A stretch of 64,000 bases of DNA from positions 92,358,415-92,422,414 of the forward strand of contig NC_092859.1 in NCBI RefSeq assembly GCF_032062135.1, in the 5' to 3' direction. Source of the stretch: Pyxicephalus adspersus. Taxonomy: Eukaryota > Chordata > Amphibia > Anura > Pyxicephalidae. A model generated the notes under the pieces. The model did no database searches. It saw only the letters and a program-made list of their open reading frames with translations, and was not told where the DNA came from. The position numbers and the translations under genes are program-made. Shown here piece by piece: positions 1 through 14,620 of this stretch. Numbering within the stretch: the stretch's first letter is position 1; each line of letters begins with the position of its first letter.

Positions 1-1379
1 AAATCTTAGATGTGCTGGATAGACAACTTTACTTTACTCCTGAATCAGCCAAGTTTTCATCTCCATTAAGAAAAGACACAAAAAGGGTGCACTCTGCTAT
101 AGACAGCAGGCCATTGTGCTGTCAGTCTTATCATGGCTCAAAGAGAGCTGCCTGGCAAGAGGATATTCCATTATGCTGATGGGTGTCTGACACAAGTGCA
201 TCAAAGATGACTCTATCCCCTAGCCATGTCTAACTAAATTTACCTTTATGTGATGCAACCATAAACAAGTCCAAAAAACAAGAATCAAGACATTGGAATT
301 GGATGGCACAGTTCAGAATATAGAAATAAAATGACATTGTAATACTCTGGAATAAAATTACTAATTGTAACAATTGACGATACATTGCAACTACAAATAA
401 CAAATGTATACTTACAATATAAGACACATGTTTGTGAAGTTACACATAGGAAACATCAGCAGTTTGGGGTGTAATAATACTTAATAAATCTGATCTCTAA
501 TTGGCTGCCAGTCATCCCTACACATGACTCTTAGTAAATATGCCATGTATTTTCATTTATAACAGACTGTCAATCTGTGATTGTACACTATTAATCCAAC
601 ACAACACAAACACATTTTGGAGCATACAAGGCCCTGAGGCCGTCCGATCATAACCTTTAGAAAGCTATAAACTAAAGGGCAAACCCAAATCAGAATTTGC
701 ATTGATATTGAAGTAGCGTTGGTGTTTGCTGGATGAATTAGCAGAATATCTATGGAAGATCCAGTTCTAGCAGAATACTGATATATCTTCAGCAAACTAG
801 AATTCCAAAAAAAAACACATCCCAAGCTTTAGATTAGAGCAACTTGGGGTAACTGGAGCATCTGGTAATGTGGGGGTCCTATGAATTGACGATGGGGAGA
901 TGTAATGCAGCACCTTCCATGGGTGCTGATCATGTAGAATCCCATACTGGGGAGCAGGCACAGCTAATGTTAGATAACAGCACATTTAGGAGCTGCCTAC
1001 ATGCAGGCAACCAATACCCCCTAGGAATATGCCATGGCAGAAGAGATCAGCTTATAAATCGATCAGTGAAAATGAATGTGTGGCATCCAGATGATGGCAC
1101 AGAGGTGGAAAGGCACAGATCAATAAACTTCCCAGGCGATCTGCGGTTTCTGGGTGTCAGTATGGAGAGCACAGTGCTTAGCCAGCAAAGCAATAAACCG
1201 ATTACTGCAAAATGCATCTGTTGCCTTGCAGCAGATCAGTCCCAAGGGAGGCGATTTCTGGAGCCTTGTACCAGCTCAGAGCCAGCCACATGACATGGTA
1301 CAGGTGTACGGCCATACCTGCAGATAGCGGCCCCTCTCAGGCAGATTGCCCGTGCTGGGATGCCGGGTGTTGATGCTGC
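1..1379. other. Non-coding, nothing recognised
   Basis: Short frames only (the longest is about 140 codons at 868-1293 with no recognisable domain). No repeat that I can name. Confidence 0.5.
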
Positions 1380-1600
1380 TCTGTCCTCCGGAGCGCTCAC
1401 CGCCTCTGCAGCCTCAGACCAGCAGCATCCCCGGCGCGCTCCCGACACCCAGCTCCCTCCAACATGCGGGAGCGAGCCCGGGATGGCATAGGCTCGTGCA
1501 CGGGATGTGTGGTCTCGCGCCTGCCCACCTGTTCCAGAAGCTGCCAGACTCGTGCCCGCGCACAGCAGTCCTCGGGTAATGAGGTGCCTGGGGGAGGACT
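1380..1600 (-). promoter_or_regulatory. CpG-rich patch, possible first exon/promoter of a minus-strand neighbour
   Basis: The stretch has many CpGs (GGCGCGCTCCCG, GGAGCGAGCCCGGG, CGTGCCCGCGCAC) in an AT-rich region. Read on minus, a plausible donor GAGGCG|GTGAGC lies at 1401/1400. In mammals NRCAM lies beyond the 3' end of PNPLA8 in the same orientation, so a non-coding first exon of nrcam is a possible identity. Nothing coding is seen. It could also be a CpG-rich repeat. Confidence 0.25.
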
Positions 1601-4124
1601 GGCACTGCTATTTGTGTTTGTAAAGAATCATTATGGCTGGCCATAGGCAGCTCTATGATGATATAAGAAGCATTTACTGGGTCATGTTCTATATTCTAAT
1701 ATAAATCCAGTCACTGAAAGCAGATATAGCACTGTACAAGTATGGGCCCTATACTACTAGGTGCCAGGTTTAGGCTGGTTCTTGACCTTTACATGGAACT
1801 CTCACCCTACATGTCACAAGCAGGGGTGTAGTGAGGCACGCCGTACTTTTTTGGGGAATGAGGCGTTTACATAACAATGAGCATGCATGCTCGCCATGGA
1901 TAGTACCGCGCCCCATGATCTTTTCTTTATGGGCACACGTTGTGGTGTCATTACACTGACATGTTCTATTATATCACCAGAATAACACCGAGGCTACCAA
2001 TAGACAGGAGGAGAGGGGTTGTGGTTGTGGAGGGGTTGTGGTAGTTACCAGCCCTTCATGCCCCTCAGGTGAGGCAGCCCAGAGAGAATGAATAGGGGCA
2101 CAAGAGGGCAGTTCAATACTGCTAGACCATGCCACCATTCAGAGTAACAAGGGGTACTTCAATACCAGGCCCCAGCCTGACTTTTGCATTGCTGGAACTT
2201 TTAGCCATGGTGTGGGGGAATGGGAGGGCAGAAATGGCCGCCCTGCTGCCTCGCCCATTGCAATGAGCAAACACTGGTTTGCAGCACAAAGGTGCAGCCA
2301 GACACCCGGAGACCTAGACAGTATGACCCCTTTGGTAGAGTGGCAATGTGGTCCTTAGACCAGATTTTTTACCCTTAAGACATTTGTTTTGTGACTATAG
2401 TACACCAGAAGAAGCTCCAGCTGATGCTTCTATATGCTAGGACCACCCAGCAACTGCTAAGCAATGAGCTGTAGAATCCCCGTATGAGTATTCCTTCTCC
2501 TTTGTCCTCATTACCTACCTAACAGGTTCAGTAAAGCAAACAAACTACTTTAGGAGTGGATCAACTTACTTCAAGGGCAATGAAATGTAATCCTGGGGAC
2601 TAGGACTGTCCTGTCACCTAGCAGAGGTATGAGATCCCAGGTGGTCCTATAGCATGTGTATGTAATGGATGCGAGGTATGGGCCATCTTACATGACGACC
2701 CCATCTATATAATCCATTACCCATATACAGTATACTGCACTGGCCTCGTTCTACAATATAGGCATGCACAACAACAGCAACAAGTCTTGGATCATCTTTC
2801 CTATAATATGGTAATGGAGCACCTTTGTCATGCCATATGTTGTTTTACACATTTCTTTACGGCCTGCTTTATTTTGGTATAGCAGAAGACAGGAAAAGTA
2901 AAAGTTTCCTATTTGTCTATTAGTAAACTCCTGTACCAGTAGCTCATTCTACTTTCCCACCATGCCTTGGTGCCTGGATAAATTAACACCTAGACACATG
3001 CATGAGGATTACATCATTCTGAGAAGAGCAGACAAGCTGGTCAGATAATGTTACTGTATGGCGGACTCTGGGGTCAGGTGGTAAAAGATATTCTACCCCA
3101 GGCGTCAGTGATGTTAGGTATGGCAATGCTATTTTGTTCCTTTATGCTTGTTTTATACAAATTATAGGTGTTAAAAATATTATATCTTCTATATGGTGTC
3201 ACACCAAGCATGCTGGCACGTTAACATACAGTACATGTATGTAATAACATAAAGGCAAGACTAAAATATTCTTCTCCTGACCCCAGTCAGGGGCGCACCA
3301 ACCAGTCAGAGCCACGGACCACCAAATTGTTCTAGCTGCACTAACAGACCAATTTTACTGAACAGCTTGGATTGTGACCCAAGGAAAGCACAGGGACAGG
3401 TACGTATGCATTTTCTGTGACCAAAGCAAAGCACAGGGACAGGTACATGCCCAATTTTTTTTTTCATAAAAACAGTAAAAAGTGGAAAACATTGTATTTT
3501 TCATTTTTGTTTTGTTTATCTGTTGTTAAACAGTTACCCAGAGAAAATTGCTTTTTTAAATGCCAGTGCTTCTTTAATAACAGACTGGGAGTGTGGTTCT
3601 CTTTCTAATCCATAAAGAGTAATGTTTTATTTAAATGGCACAACTTGGCTGGACAAATTGTCCAAATGATTGATGGGTGTAATTTATTTTGTAGTCTATA
3701 ATATATTTATATTTATTAGGTATTGTAATGATTTTTGTAAATGGCTTCTTTAGCAAGTACAAGTCATTTGTTTTAATGTTTTATTACATTTACAGGAAAA
3801 TTATTAGAACAGACTACATTCATTTTACAGCGTACAATAGTTTTCTTTCCAGTGTACGAATAAGATGTTGATTCCATCAGAAGACCACATATGAAGTGGT
3901 TTTTGTAATGGACACCTGCAGTGGACACCTCAACCCTTTAAGGCTGCAGTTCATTGGATTTTAAGCCTGAAAGCAAAGGAGTAAAGGGGGACTTTCAAGG
4001 CAAAAAATACATCAGTTTCCAATAATTACCAATTCACATACTAAAATGTATAACATTATTATAAATTCTGAAAACCAAATCAGATGTGATATCTAACAAT
4101 GTGCATCTAATGATGTAACCACCA

Positions 4125-4185
4125 AAAACCTCTACGCGTTTCGTGGAACTCTCCTCTTTTTCAGAAGGACATGGTTCAATTATTT
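4125..4185. repeat. Short fragment of a CTACGCGTTTCGTGG-type repeat
   Basis: CCTCTACGCGTTTCGTGGAA followed by CTTTTTCAGAAGGACATGG resembles a motif recurrent in amphibian repeats (CTACGCGTTTCGTCC...TTCATCAGG). Short and recognised from memory, so tentative. Confidence 0.35.
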
Positions 4186-7100
4186 TGGGAACTCCCCTCA
4201 GATTTCAAGAGGTTGCAGGCAGAATGAGGTGGGGCAACAGGTGATGCTCAAGTTGCACCTAGGGACCTCAAAAGTGTCACCAGGCCAGTCTTTTCTTATA
4301 ATCTCAATAATGACCAAGGTGTTTCAGAATCCAAATCAAACAATTGTCTGGTGTTATTCAGCCAACCAATGCCTATTTGCCAATATTAGAGACCTCTATA
4401 ACGAATCCACAATGTGTTCCTGTTTCTATGACTCCACAATCTCCAGCCAAAGTCACACTGAGTATTCCCTGAGCTGCTATGTGGATCCCTGATGCGATTT
4501 TAAGCCTACTGTTCTATTTAGAAAATGTATTGGTATTTTTTGTTGCTTAAAGCACTTCCACAATTGCCACAGTTTGGAAAATTATAACCACAGTTGGGGG
4601 CTAACACATAGAATTTTGAAAAGCATTGTGAGTCCCCATCTTGAAAGGGCCACCAAATTAGAAATTTGTTTATTAGTTAATTAGTTGATTAAAGAAGAAG
4701 GCAGACTCTACAATAAATTGTTCACTTAATTTAGTGAAAGAAATAAAGTTCTGATGACTTCAGCCAACCAATCATGTGCAAGTACAAATCATGTTTTTGT
4801 TAAACTTTTCTTTGCATGTGATTGGGTATTCTTTACAATGCAAATATACACCACATTCTCTATTATTCACTAATATTCTGAAAACGTATTTATATCTGAC
4901 CTCAGGTGAAATAGAACACTCAATAGATTCTACATTGTAATTATTCATTAACGGACATTTCAGACAAGCCCCACTCTTGACACTAGAATACTTCGGTATA
5001 CAAAGAGGGTATAGAGAGAAATTGTTCCATAAGTTTTGTGGTTTGTTCAGTTGCAACATCCTAAACCTAAGCCATAGTCTTTCTAGCCAGAAGAGGCTTT
5101 CTCTTGGCAACCCTTCCAAACAAGTCATACTTGATCAGTCTTTTTCTGATTATACTGTCATTAATTTTAACATTTAACATACTGAGACCTATGGAGTCTA
5201 ATTTGATATTGAGTTGAATTTGCTGCAAGCTCCACTCCTAGCAAGATTGGTAACTGTCTTGAATGTTTTCCACATGTTAATATTCTTTCTCACTATAAAG
5301 AAATGGACCTCAGTTCTTTGGAAATGGCCGTACAACCCTACCCAGAATGATGATCAGCATTAATTGCTTCTCTAAGATAATTGAAGAGTTCTTTCCTCCT
5401 TGGCAACATACATGTGAATGCTCCAGACCAGCAAACTACTAAAACTTGCTGGCGAGCAAGTTTAATCAAATACATTTATGATATAGTTAGCAACACTCGG
5501 GTGCAAAGAATATTGCTGCTCTGTGCCTGGGGGTGGCAAAACATAATGCATTTTTGAAACTGTGTCAGCTTTTCCCCCAGCTGCAGTGAAAGGGAATGGT
5601 TGGGACTGTGTTTGAGCCTGCAGCAGTCTGGGGGTCTGTGACTGAATTTTGTCCATTGGTGAGGTCTGTGATTGATTGTTCCTCAGGCATTGGTAGCATC
5701 CACTGATACTATGTTTATTGTGTCGATGCACATAGGGGAATAGTTGCGGTTGTTACTGGGGAAGGGGCACGAGTGAGATTGGGGAGTAGCATCAGGGCCC
5801 ACCAAATGCAATCTTGCCCTGGACCCCCAAATGTCTGGATACGCAAAAGACTTGAATGCTTATATAGAAGGTACAAAAACACTTGGCGTTCTTCTGCTCA
5901 TCATACTGTACTGTACAGATGAGGAGCATCAGGGCTTTATCAGGTACTTTATTATTGTAGTACAACCAGTTAAACATGACATTGAATTCAGAGGTTCCTA
6001 AGACATGATTAAATGTAAGTAGTTAAGGTGGAACACCAGGCGTATGCAAAAGCTTGCATCCAGTGTTTATCAAAAATAATAATTCAATACAGATAGTACA
6101 GTTAAAAATGTGATTAGGTGGTGCTTAGGTAGGTTCAGGATGCAATTTCAGAATACAGAATAGAAAATTTCTATTTATATCCTTGTAATTTTAGAAAAGT
6201 GAGTCTTAGTCCTAGTATGTCCAGTTAACACATTCGTATACAATGGGCTCACTGACAGGGACAAATACTGATTTCACTGAAGAGTAGACATTTAAACTAT
6301 TGCTGGTGTTCTTATTTTACTCACTGCAAACAAATAATTACCAGCAGAGGTTTCTTTAATGACTGACACAGAACTAGAATAAATGTTTGTTTCTTTTTGT
6401 TGACTCATGTTTGAATTGTTCCATTCTTCTTTAAAACTAAAGCTAGGAAGGAAAAAAATATTTTTCCAGGGAGATAGAAAATAAAAATATCAGAGACTGA
6501 AGATAAAGAAATCTAATATGAAAAGCCATAAATCACAAATATGCCTTCCTTTGAAGTAAGACTTCCGAATCAATGAACAAAGTTCTAATAAATGTTGATT
6601 TGTTCTCACTGTTTCACATTGATTTCATTTTTGTAGTATCATCATTTCTGTCATTTCATTATGATTATCATGAGTTAGGCAAAGTTTAAAACAGCTTTCA
6701 TTTACAGACCTTGGCAAATCTTCAAGTACTGTAAATTCAGCCCATACAGAAGGAAAATAGTAAATATAGCAAAGATTTTGGAATGTTACTGGCAGTCCAG
6801 TCCATGTAAAGCAATCTAAATGTTATAAATGATAAACTTTTAAAGAGTGTAAGGACTAAACACGTGGTGCTTCATGTAAGAACAATTGGTATGATTGGTA
6901 TAACAATTTACGGGGTAAGTCATAGAGGGCTTAAGAGTTGTATTTGTGGATTGGCATTTACAAAATAACATTTTGGCATGGAACAGTGATAGGCGTGTTT
7001 CAGTTCATGGGCAAATTGTGTGTATTTATAGTACTGTGTGATTTCATACTTCAGTGCCTATGCTAAAACCAACAGCAATGGGATGGGAGAACTGAAGGCT

Positions 7101-9820
7101 AACATACTGACATGTGGTAAATCATCCAGGATATCTGAGATTTAGGTTTATTGCACAGGTCTCTAAAATCGTTTTTGATGCTGTTTACTGTTTTTCCTGG
7201 CTTTGTCATTGGTACACTTGGGTAATGAGTCTTCCCCATAATTTGTCTATGTGATTATCATTATGCCAAACTGAAGCACCCAGAAAATATTACATTGCCA
7301 TTCACAATTGTGGCCAAATATTATTCAAACTATGCAATAGACCAATAGTCCAGAGATGAAATGATAGAAAACCTAACATTGATATTTAGTTTTTTTGAAG
7401 ATGCTGGAGAAATAATGTTACATGCTGGTTTGTTAAAACTTTTATTCATTTCATTTATTCATGAAATCTCTGTGATTGTATTCCTGAGCCTGAAGACCTT
7501 TTTTTGTTTGGTGTTGATAATGCCATTGCTGGAACGAACAAAACTCCTACTTGGACAGGACGTCAGAATGTATAGTCAGGAACATTATCAGATAAAATTA
7601 GAACATCACTAGAATATTACTTTTGAAATAAGCTATTGAGTCACATAAATAGTAAAATCATAGTAAAAACATTAGTTTTTTTTTAGTTTTGCCATGCAGA
7701 TATAAAAAGTGTTATGAAGCATACAGCTTGTATTATTAAATATACATTTTGTATGTTTGTTATCTTGTACAAAGCTTTTCATAATCACCCGTCACACATT
7801 CATTACATATAATCCATCCACTGGCAGCAATAAAACAGCAGCAGGTGTATATATTTAGGCTGTCAGCTGATATTAGTAGTTCCATAAATATTCCAATAAA
7901 TAAATAGGAAACAAGAGATTCATCTGTCCTCTATTTTATAACTAAACACAGAAATCATCAATATAATAGAAACTGGATAATGGGGCTAAAGATTAAATTT
8001 GAATGGTACAAAAAGTTGTCAAACACACAAATATTCTGGAAGCTGAAATTGTTCACTTCTTTCAGTAATAAAAAGAACAGTTTACAGAAAACCAGCACAA
8101 GACAATAAAACTTATAAGGCTAAATATGTTGCTGATACTTGTTAATTTAAAACTGTAGGTGATACTATGATGACAGCACCAAAGCATTCACCCTAATAAA
8201 CTGTGCACTAAGGACAGCCCTCACGTTTCAACTTGGATCTGTTTCCTTTAGGCTTTGGAGGAGGACCAGAAAAGGACCTTGTCTTACTTTTAGATCATTA
8301 TTTATATTCCGAGGGAACTATATATATAAGAAATCATTGTCCTTGTTGCTTTTGAACTTATGGGACGGTCCCCTAGGTGGTAGTCAAGGCTGGCAAATGT
8401 TCCAGGGATGGCATACAATATATATAATTAACTTGTATGTAGGCATGAAACATAACAAATGCTTTTGTTCTATAATACAAACATGATAGCCTAGGTACAG
8501 CCACACTAGAAATCTGGCATTGTAACTGTTCATATTATTCATAATATTAAAATGCCTTTAGTATGTGTAAGTATATCATATATGAGAGGCTGACAGCATT
8601 TGAATATTGTACATTTGCATATATAAACATAAGCTAATTGGTCCATAGGGTTTCAATTCAAACGACCAGCACAATACTGTATATACTTATTTTGAAATCA
8701 GAATCTCAGTTCATGTTGCTTTTGTTGTTGTAACCAAGATGTGTGTTCCTTTCACATTCCCGAGGTGGTAAACCACAATAAAATATTAATTCATTCATTC
8801 TGAGTTATGTGGTTATCTTTCCTTCAATTTTTTTTTTTAATAAAGACTTTTTTTTCTTTTAAAAATTTCCAATGTTGGGAAAACATTAAAAAAGTAAAGT
8901 GATGGATAGATGGATAGTGGAGAGCAAAGAACATGGAAAAAAATAACATAAAACAACTAATAACAAAACGAAATTCATGCACTGTAGTTGTAATGCCTAA
9001 ATCAGACACGTCGTTCATACACAGTTAATGAGCAATTACAGGCAGCCGAACATCTCCAGCCACTCATTGCCCGTCCACCTTCTCTATGCTTTGACACTGG
9101 AATGAATAAGAGTGTCCGTCTGATTCAGCTGATATTTCTACCGTTGATGCTTAATGTATTTTTGTGTGTACATATCACTACAATTAGATTTACCTGTGTT
9201 TACAGCAGGTAAAAATTTGGTAGAATTTATCAAATTTATCTAGCACTAAATTCTAGTGCATCCTAATTTTAAGTCCTATAGGTCCTAAAGGTTTTCCTAT
9301 GTATTAAACATGTTCTTGGATAAAGATGTGATCAGCTGGATGTAAGTACCTGAAAATATACAGTCATTTGTCAGTATAAAACCCTACTTTTAGGCAAATC
9401 AACAATTTTCTTTAAAGTCAGCAACACTAGTGCCATATATTTTTTTTTTTTACTTTTTTATGTTACCTTTGCCCATTTGGCCACTGGGAGCAAAGAATAT
9501 ACATATGAGTTTACCAGAAATTATGCATGGTGATTGGCCCACAAGTCACAAGGGGGCGTGCAGAAGGTGAACCCTATGTAAGCGCTGACATGAGATCCAA
9601 GTAAAGTGTACATAGGAAGACTTTCCTGGGCTGACCATTTTTTTCTGTTTAGAACCACTAGGGAAAGGTTAGAACCCCTTTTTGCTATGTTCCCACCAGA
9701 GATATTTATTAAAGAAATCCAACATTCTACTGATGTAAACAGAAGACGTTATGGGAAATCCTCCAATGGGTACATCGATTTCGGTGACAACCTCTTAGTG
9801 GGACTTTCTCTAACTTTAGG

Positions 9821-9940
9821 GTATTGTTTCTCAAGGTTCCCTTAGGGCTTGCTAGGGGTTCCTTGAGTCATTTTGGACCATTTAGGTCAGTTTGACAGCA
9901 ATGATATCTGAGGGAGTGACATTCTTTTCCCTGGCCAGCA
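9821..9940. repeat. Dispersed repeat related to hAT ends (copy 1)
   Basis: GTTTCTCAAGGTTCCCTTAG and GGGTTCCTTGAG match, in either orientation, blocks at 27262-27315 and 50362-50450 (CTAGGGTTCC, GAGAAACAC). Only one end is visible. Confidence 0.45.
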
Positions 9941-12900
9941 ACATGAGAGGCATTCTTCCCACTGACCATCAAACTAATACACTGAGAGCTCTGGAGATAG
10001 GAATTATTTCAAGGGTTCACTGGCTGCTTTGGAGATACTTCCTTTCAACTTGAGCTCTGTCAAATCACATGTCAAACCATTGTCATGATGTATTTGAGAG
10101 CAGTGATCTGACTCCACAATTTTACCAGAACAGGGTATTCTAACCCTTGATGCAATACATATGAAAGCGGATAAAAGGTGATTTTAAATTACAGGATCAG
10201 AAGATTCCTGGTATTGATCAGAAGATGCTGTAACACAATATGGTTTTGTTTATATTTGGTTTGCTGATAACAATGGTTCTTTATTCAGACCTCTCTGGAA
10301 TCCACTGCAGCAAGAATTCAGACATCACCCAGGGTAGAGATAGGTCAGGGTTTGAGCGTGATTACTTATTAGCCTCATCTGCATTTGGTACTGCCAATCA
10401 CATTAATAGCATTCAAGGTTGATGATGGTGGGACATCTTCTAGAACCAACATTTTACCACTAAGATTTATATGAATTTGGCCATCAAAATACCCATATTA
10501 ATTATGTCTCTATATAACTAAATAAGCAGCAGATGGTATGTTTATCTTCAAATAAATCAGCAAGATACGTTTAAATACAATTCAACAAACTGGATGACTT
10601 TTTCAGGTTGCTTTAGTAATTTCAGAATGTGGAAACAATTTCAAAAAGTATTCTTTACTAAACTCCTGATCTGATTGTTGTTATGGGAGGCAATGGACAA
10701 AAACAAACAATGAGAAATCTAATTAAAGGAGTGCCTAAACCTTTTATGAGTGGCTAATATGTGATTCCCGAGTGTCTGCAAGGTGTTACAGAGCTTGTAA
10801 ATGTACCTAACATAGTTTAGATGAAATGCCCAACAGTATGAAAAGCCAACATAATAAATGATATAAACCCAGCAATCTAACTCTTGTCAGTCATGCCAAG
10901 GCAGTTGTGATGCATTTTACCTTTACTCCATCAGGTATTATAGTTGACGAAAATGGTGTTTAGGAATTTGCAGAATCCATTACAAAGAGTGGGTTATTTT
11001 TGATTCATGCAGACTGTGTAGGTTTCTCAGAGGCATCCCATTTACATTATGCATTTTATTTACCAGACTCTGCTCTTAATGTGTTGCAATAGGAGCTTTA
11101 AGTGGACCTTGTGTATTGATTTTTAAAGTGTTTACAGATTATAATCTCTCATGGGATGCAGCTTCTGTTTAGAATAAAACAGAAAAATATGCTTACTTTT
11201 ATATATGCCAAATGTTTTAGAGATCAAAACATTTCACACCACAAATAAACATTTTTTTTCGTTTGATGATTTAAAGGAAAACTTCATCCAAGCACTTTGG
11301 TGATGATTTATTCTATTTCTCTTTGCAGTTATGTGGGGGTCTGGTGTTCTATATTGCTTACTCAAATGAACGCACTACTTTGCAAAACAAAGGAAGATAC
11401 GCTTTAGGACTTTAACTTGACATTTTAATCTAAGAGCATTGTAGATTGCCTTACTGTCCAGCGTCAAATCACCAGCATCTATATTTGTGTAATACACTCC
11501 AAGGGCTGGTCCTCAGCTACAGGGATGCAGATGGTGTCGCTTTTTGCAATCTAACACTGAAACGACACAAGGCCATTATAATGAAGCTACTTTTTACAAT
11601 GTTGGCGTCCATAGGGAGACACATTTTTTAGGTAGTCCAATTTTCACTTCCAATCTGATCAATGATCAGATGAAAAATGATGGGATTTACTATCGGGTCA
11701 GCAACAATTGGATCTGCCCATATTGTGTGTAAGACCTATAAATCGCATAGACAGAAATATCTAAAAATTAAGCAAAGAAAATGTAAAAGGACAGGACTTT
11801 CAAACTTATCACATGGTAAAATCTAATTGTACAACCTTCTTTAGAGCTACCAACAACTATGCAGTGCAGGGGCCAGCCTAATTAGAAACAAACTGATTGG
11901 ATAAACTAGGTAGGTCTTCATATAGTTGAAAGCAGAACCAACTCACATTCACTGTTATTTAAAATCCCAGTAGCTATCTTTTGTAATATCACAAGATTTA
12001 CTGATGTGCTATATAAAGACACCTAAAGATACAATTTCTTTACACTGTTTCAGCAATGATGAGTTTAGAGTGCCTTTGTAAGGAAGCTGAGAACTTGACT
12101 CTTTCTTAAACCAAGACCTAAGGTTGCATATAAAATCCAGGACATTTATAGTAGAAGTCCCACTTTAAAAATGTTGTGATTTAGTCAAGTGTTTATTGCA
12201 TGAGAGGACAAGTGATGTTCCTTCTGCAATAACAGTTCTTACCTGCCTGATCACTGTCCAGCTGTCAGATTTTACATGAGCTGCTCAGCATTTGTTGATA
12301 GGGATACCCCGCAATCCTGGCTGCCCTTGCAGGTGTGGAGAAAGCAGGCACATGCCATCCCAGTCAATAAAGATGGCTGAAGATCGGAATGCTGAAAAAA
12401 GGAAGAAGATGGTGGTGCCCATAACGTAACAGGGAGAAGTGAGTATTGATGGGTTTAGTTCCACTTTTTTTCTGTAAACCCTTTTTGTCTCCGCTGACAC
12501 TTATCCAGCCTATTTACATAGCTTTAGTGTCTGGAAATCATTTTAAACCTTGACAAAATTATTTGGGTTTGGAATTGAGCAAGACAGGGATGCTCACAAT
12601 CCTTCCCAAACCGACTTGCTCTAATCTATTTATTTATCCTATATGCAACACTAAAATAACATTTATTTTTGCTAATCAAAAGGCAGCACAGCTAAGAACT
12701 AAAACACAACAAAAAGTAATGTTTAAAACACACACACATCTAGTAAACCAGGTTGAATTTTATTACACATGGGAAATACTTTATATTAAGAATTTACACA
12801 GCTATAGAAATATGTCAAGGACAACCAGCAAAAAAAGCCAATGAAAATTTGGTTACAAAAAGGCTATACTTTATCTACTTTTTTTAAGTTGTGACTTTAG

Positions 12901-14023
12901 TAAACTGCGTTAGGGTTGGAATGTACATAACTTGATTGTCATCCGGTGATTGATTTTATGACCCTTACAGGTACTGCAACCTTTAAACCAAGAAAGCCAG
13001 GGGAAAACAGACATCAACCATGTTGGATATTTTGAGAATACTGACGTTGTCTTAACCTAGTGCTGAGGCTATCTGTGTATGGTACCCTCTTCGTCATGCT
13101 AGGCATTACCACACAAACTCAGCAGGAGGATGCCTTCTGCTCCTTGTCCCCTCTCCCTTCTTCATGTAAAACAAAAACTTGGATGCTGACAAGGATTAAG
13201 GAGCTGGATAGATAAACCATGAATTTGACATTTTAACATGTACAACAATAGCAATGGAGGCATTTATAAGTTTTCTTTTCAATGGCAGTGAAGCTTAACT
13301 GGCAGCAGTATTTAATGCCTGCATAGACTGATGGATATAGATTCTATATATGAGATCTAGAAGAGTCAAAGCAAGAAAATCACAATTGTGCTTTACAAAC
13401 TGAAAAAGGGTCACATTTTTATTATAAATATTAAAATAGCCGATAATTATAGGGATAAAATATTCGAAGGCAAATTCATAAAATATAGTACATGGAAAAA
13501 TTTTTCAATACTTTGGCTAGACACCTAAAAAAAATACACAAATCCAATATACATGTTAGAGCTCTGTATCCAGTTCTGAGTGGTAGCCTTGCCGCACAAC
13601 ACATGGGGACCAGACCTTTCTTTGCTATAGATTACCTTTCCCATCACAGGGTCTGAGTAGGGAAGGCACCTCTAGGTGAATGTTAAAAGAGAAGCGGGGG
13701 CTGTCATTGCCCACCCCTTCTCCAAAAAAAACCCTGTGTGGTCCCAGTTTTATATTTTTTGGAGTTTAGTTCCACTTTTTACATTTTAAAGAATTCAGTG
13801 TCTGGCAGGTTTAACTCAACTGCAGTGCCATTTGTAGGTTACATGTTACAGTGGAGTGGTAGGACAATGAGTCAATATTTTGTTGCTTTAGAGATAACAA
13901 AAAGTGCTAATAAAATAACATAAAAGTTCAAGCAAACAATTAGGCAAGCTATATTCTAGACATTAACAAAGTCTTTATTAAAAACCCTAGATCATTATTT
14001 TCAGATTATTAGAGGATGTCAAT

Positions 14024-14620
14024 CTTCCTGTTTCCAGAAAAGTTGGCATGCTGCATAAAATATAAAGTGATAAAACACATTGCAATGATTTGCAAGTCAT
14101 TTATACATTATGCGTACTTGAAAGATGTACAAATCTAACTTATAAAATGGTAAATCTGAAATGTTTTGATTCATAAAAAGTATATTTTCATTTTCACATT
14201 AATGCCAGCAATACCTTTCAAAAGAGGCGTGTTTACTACTGTTTTTACTCAACACTAAACAACAACTTTACCAACACTAAACATTTGGGAATTGTAAAGA
14301 AAAATTGCTGTAGTTTTTAAAATTACATGTTCCATTCTTGTCTGATATAGGTTTTCAGCTGCTCATCAGTGTAAACTTTATGTTTTTGGAAAGATACAGG
14401 TCTATTTTGGAGGGAAGTTTAACATTCTTTCACTACAGAGCCATGCTGTCATACATGCAGAATGAGATTTACAATGGTCTTACTGAAATGAGAAAGGCAT
14501 TCCCCAACAATGACATTGTCAGCTTCGGTCCAGAAAGTAGGAAGTGGTGTTTCTGGATCAAGTTTATATATGCTTTCTTTTTTTGAAAATTAGATTTGTA
14601 CCTTACTATAGTAAAAGCAA
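14024..14620. mobile_element. DNA-transposon remnant of a family shared by fish and amphibians
   Basis: I recognise the order of blocks from recall: TTTCCAGAAAAGTTGG, ATTGCAATGATTTGCAAGTC, AATGCCAGCAATACCTTTCA, CATTCTTGTCTGATATAGGT, TTTCAGCTGCTCATCAGTGT, GCCATGCTGTCATACATGCA, TTCCCCAACAATGACATTGT. This is widespread in vertebrate genomes; I do not assign a superfamily. No intact frame. A repeat-library search would name it. Confidence 0.55.

Larger units (their letters stand above)
1601..14023. other. Long gene-free stretch
   Basis: AT-rich, no frame longer than about 95 codons and none with a recognisable domain or paired splice sites. Contents are the small repeat fragments at 4.1 and 9.8 kb and A/T tracts (for example 8828-8860 and 9440-9460). 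A CG-richer patch at 1800-2340 may be an old repeat. If nrcam starts at 1.4 kb, this is the pnpla8-nrcam spacer. Confidence 0.5.

Noticed and set aside
868..1293. 141-codon open frame
   Set aside because: No recognisable domain, no splice context, and composition like surrounding non-coding DNA.
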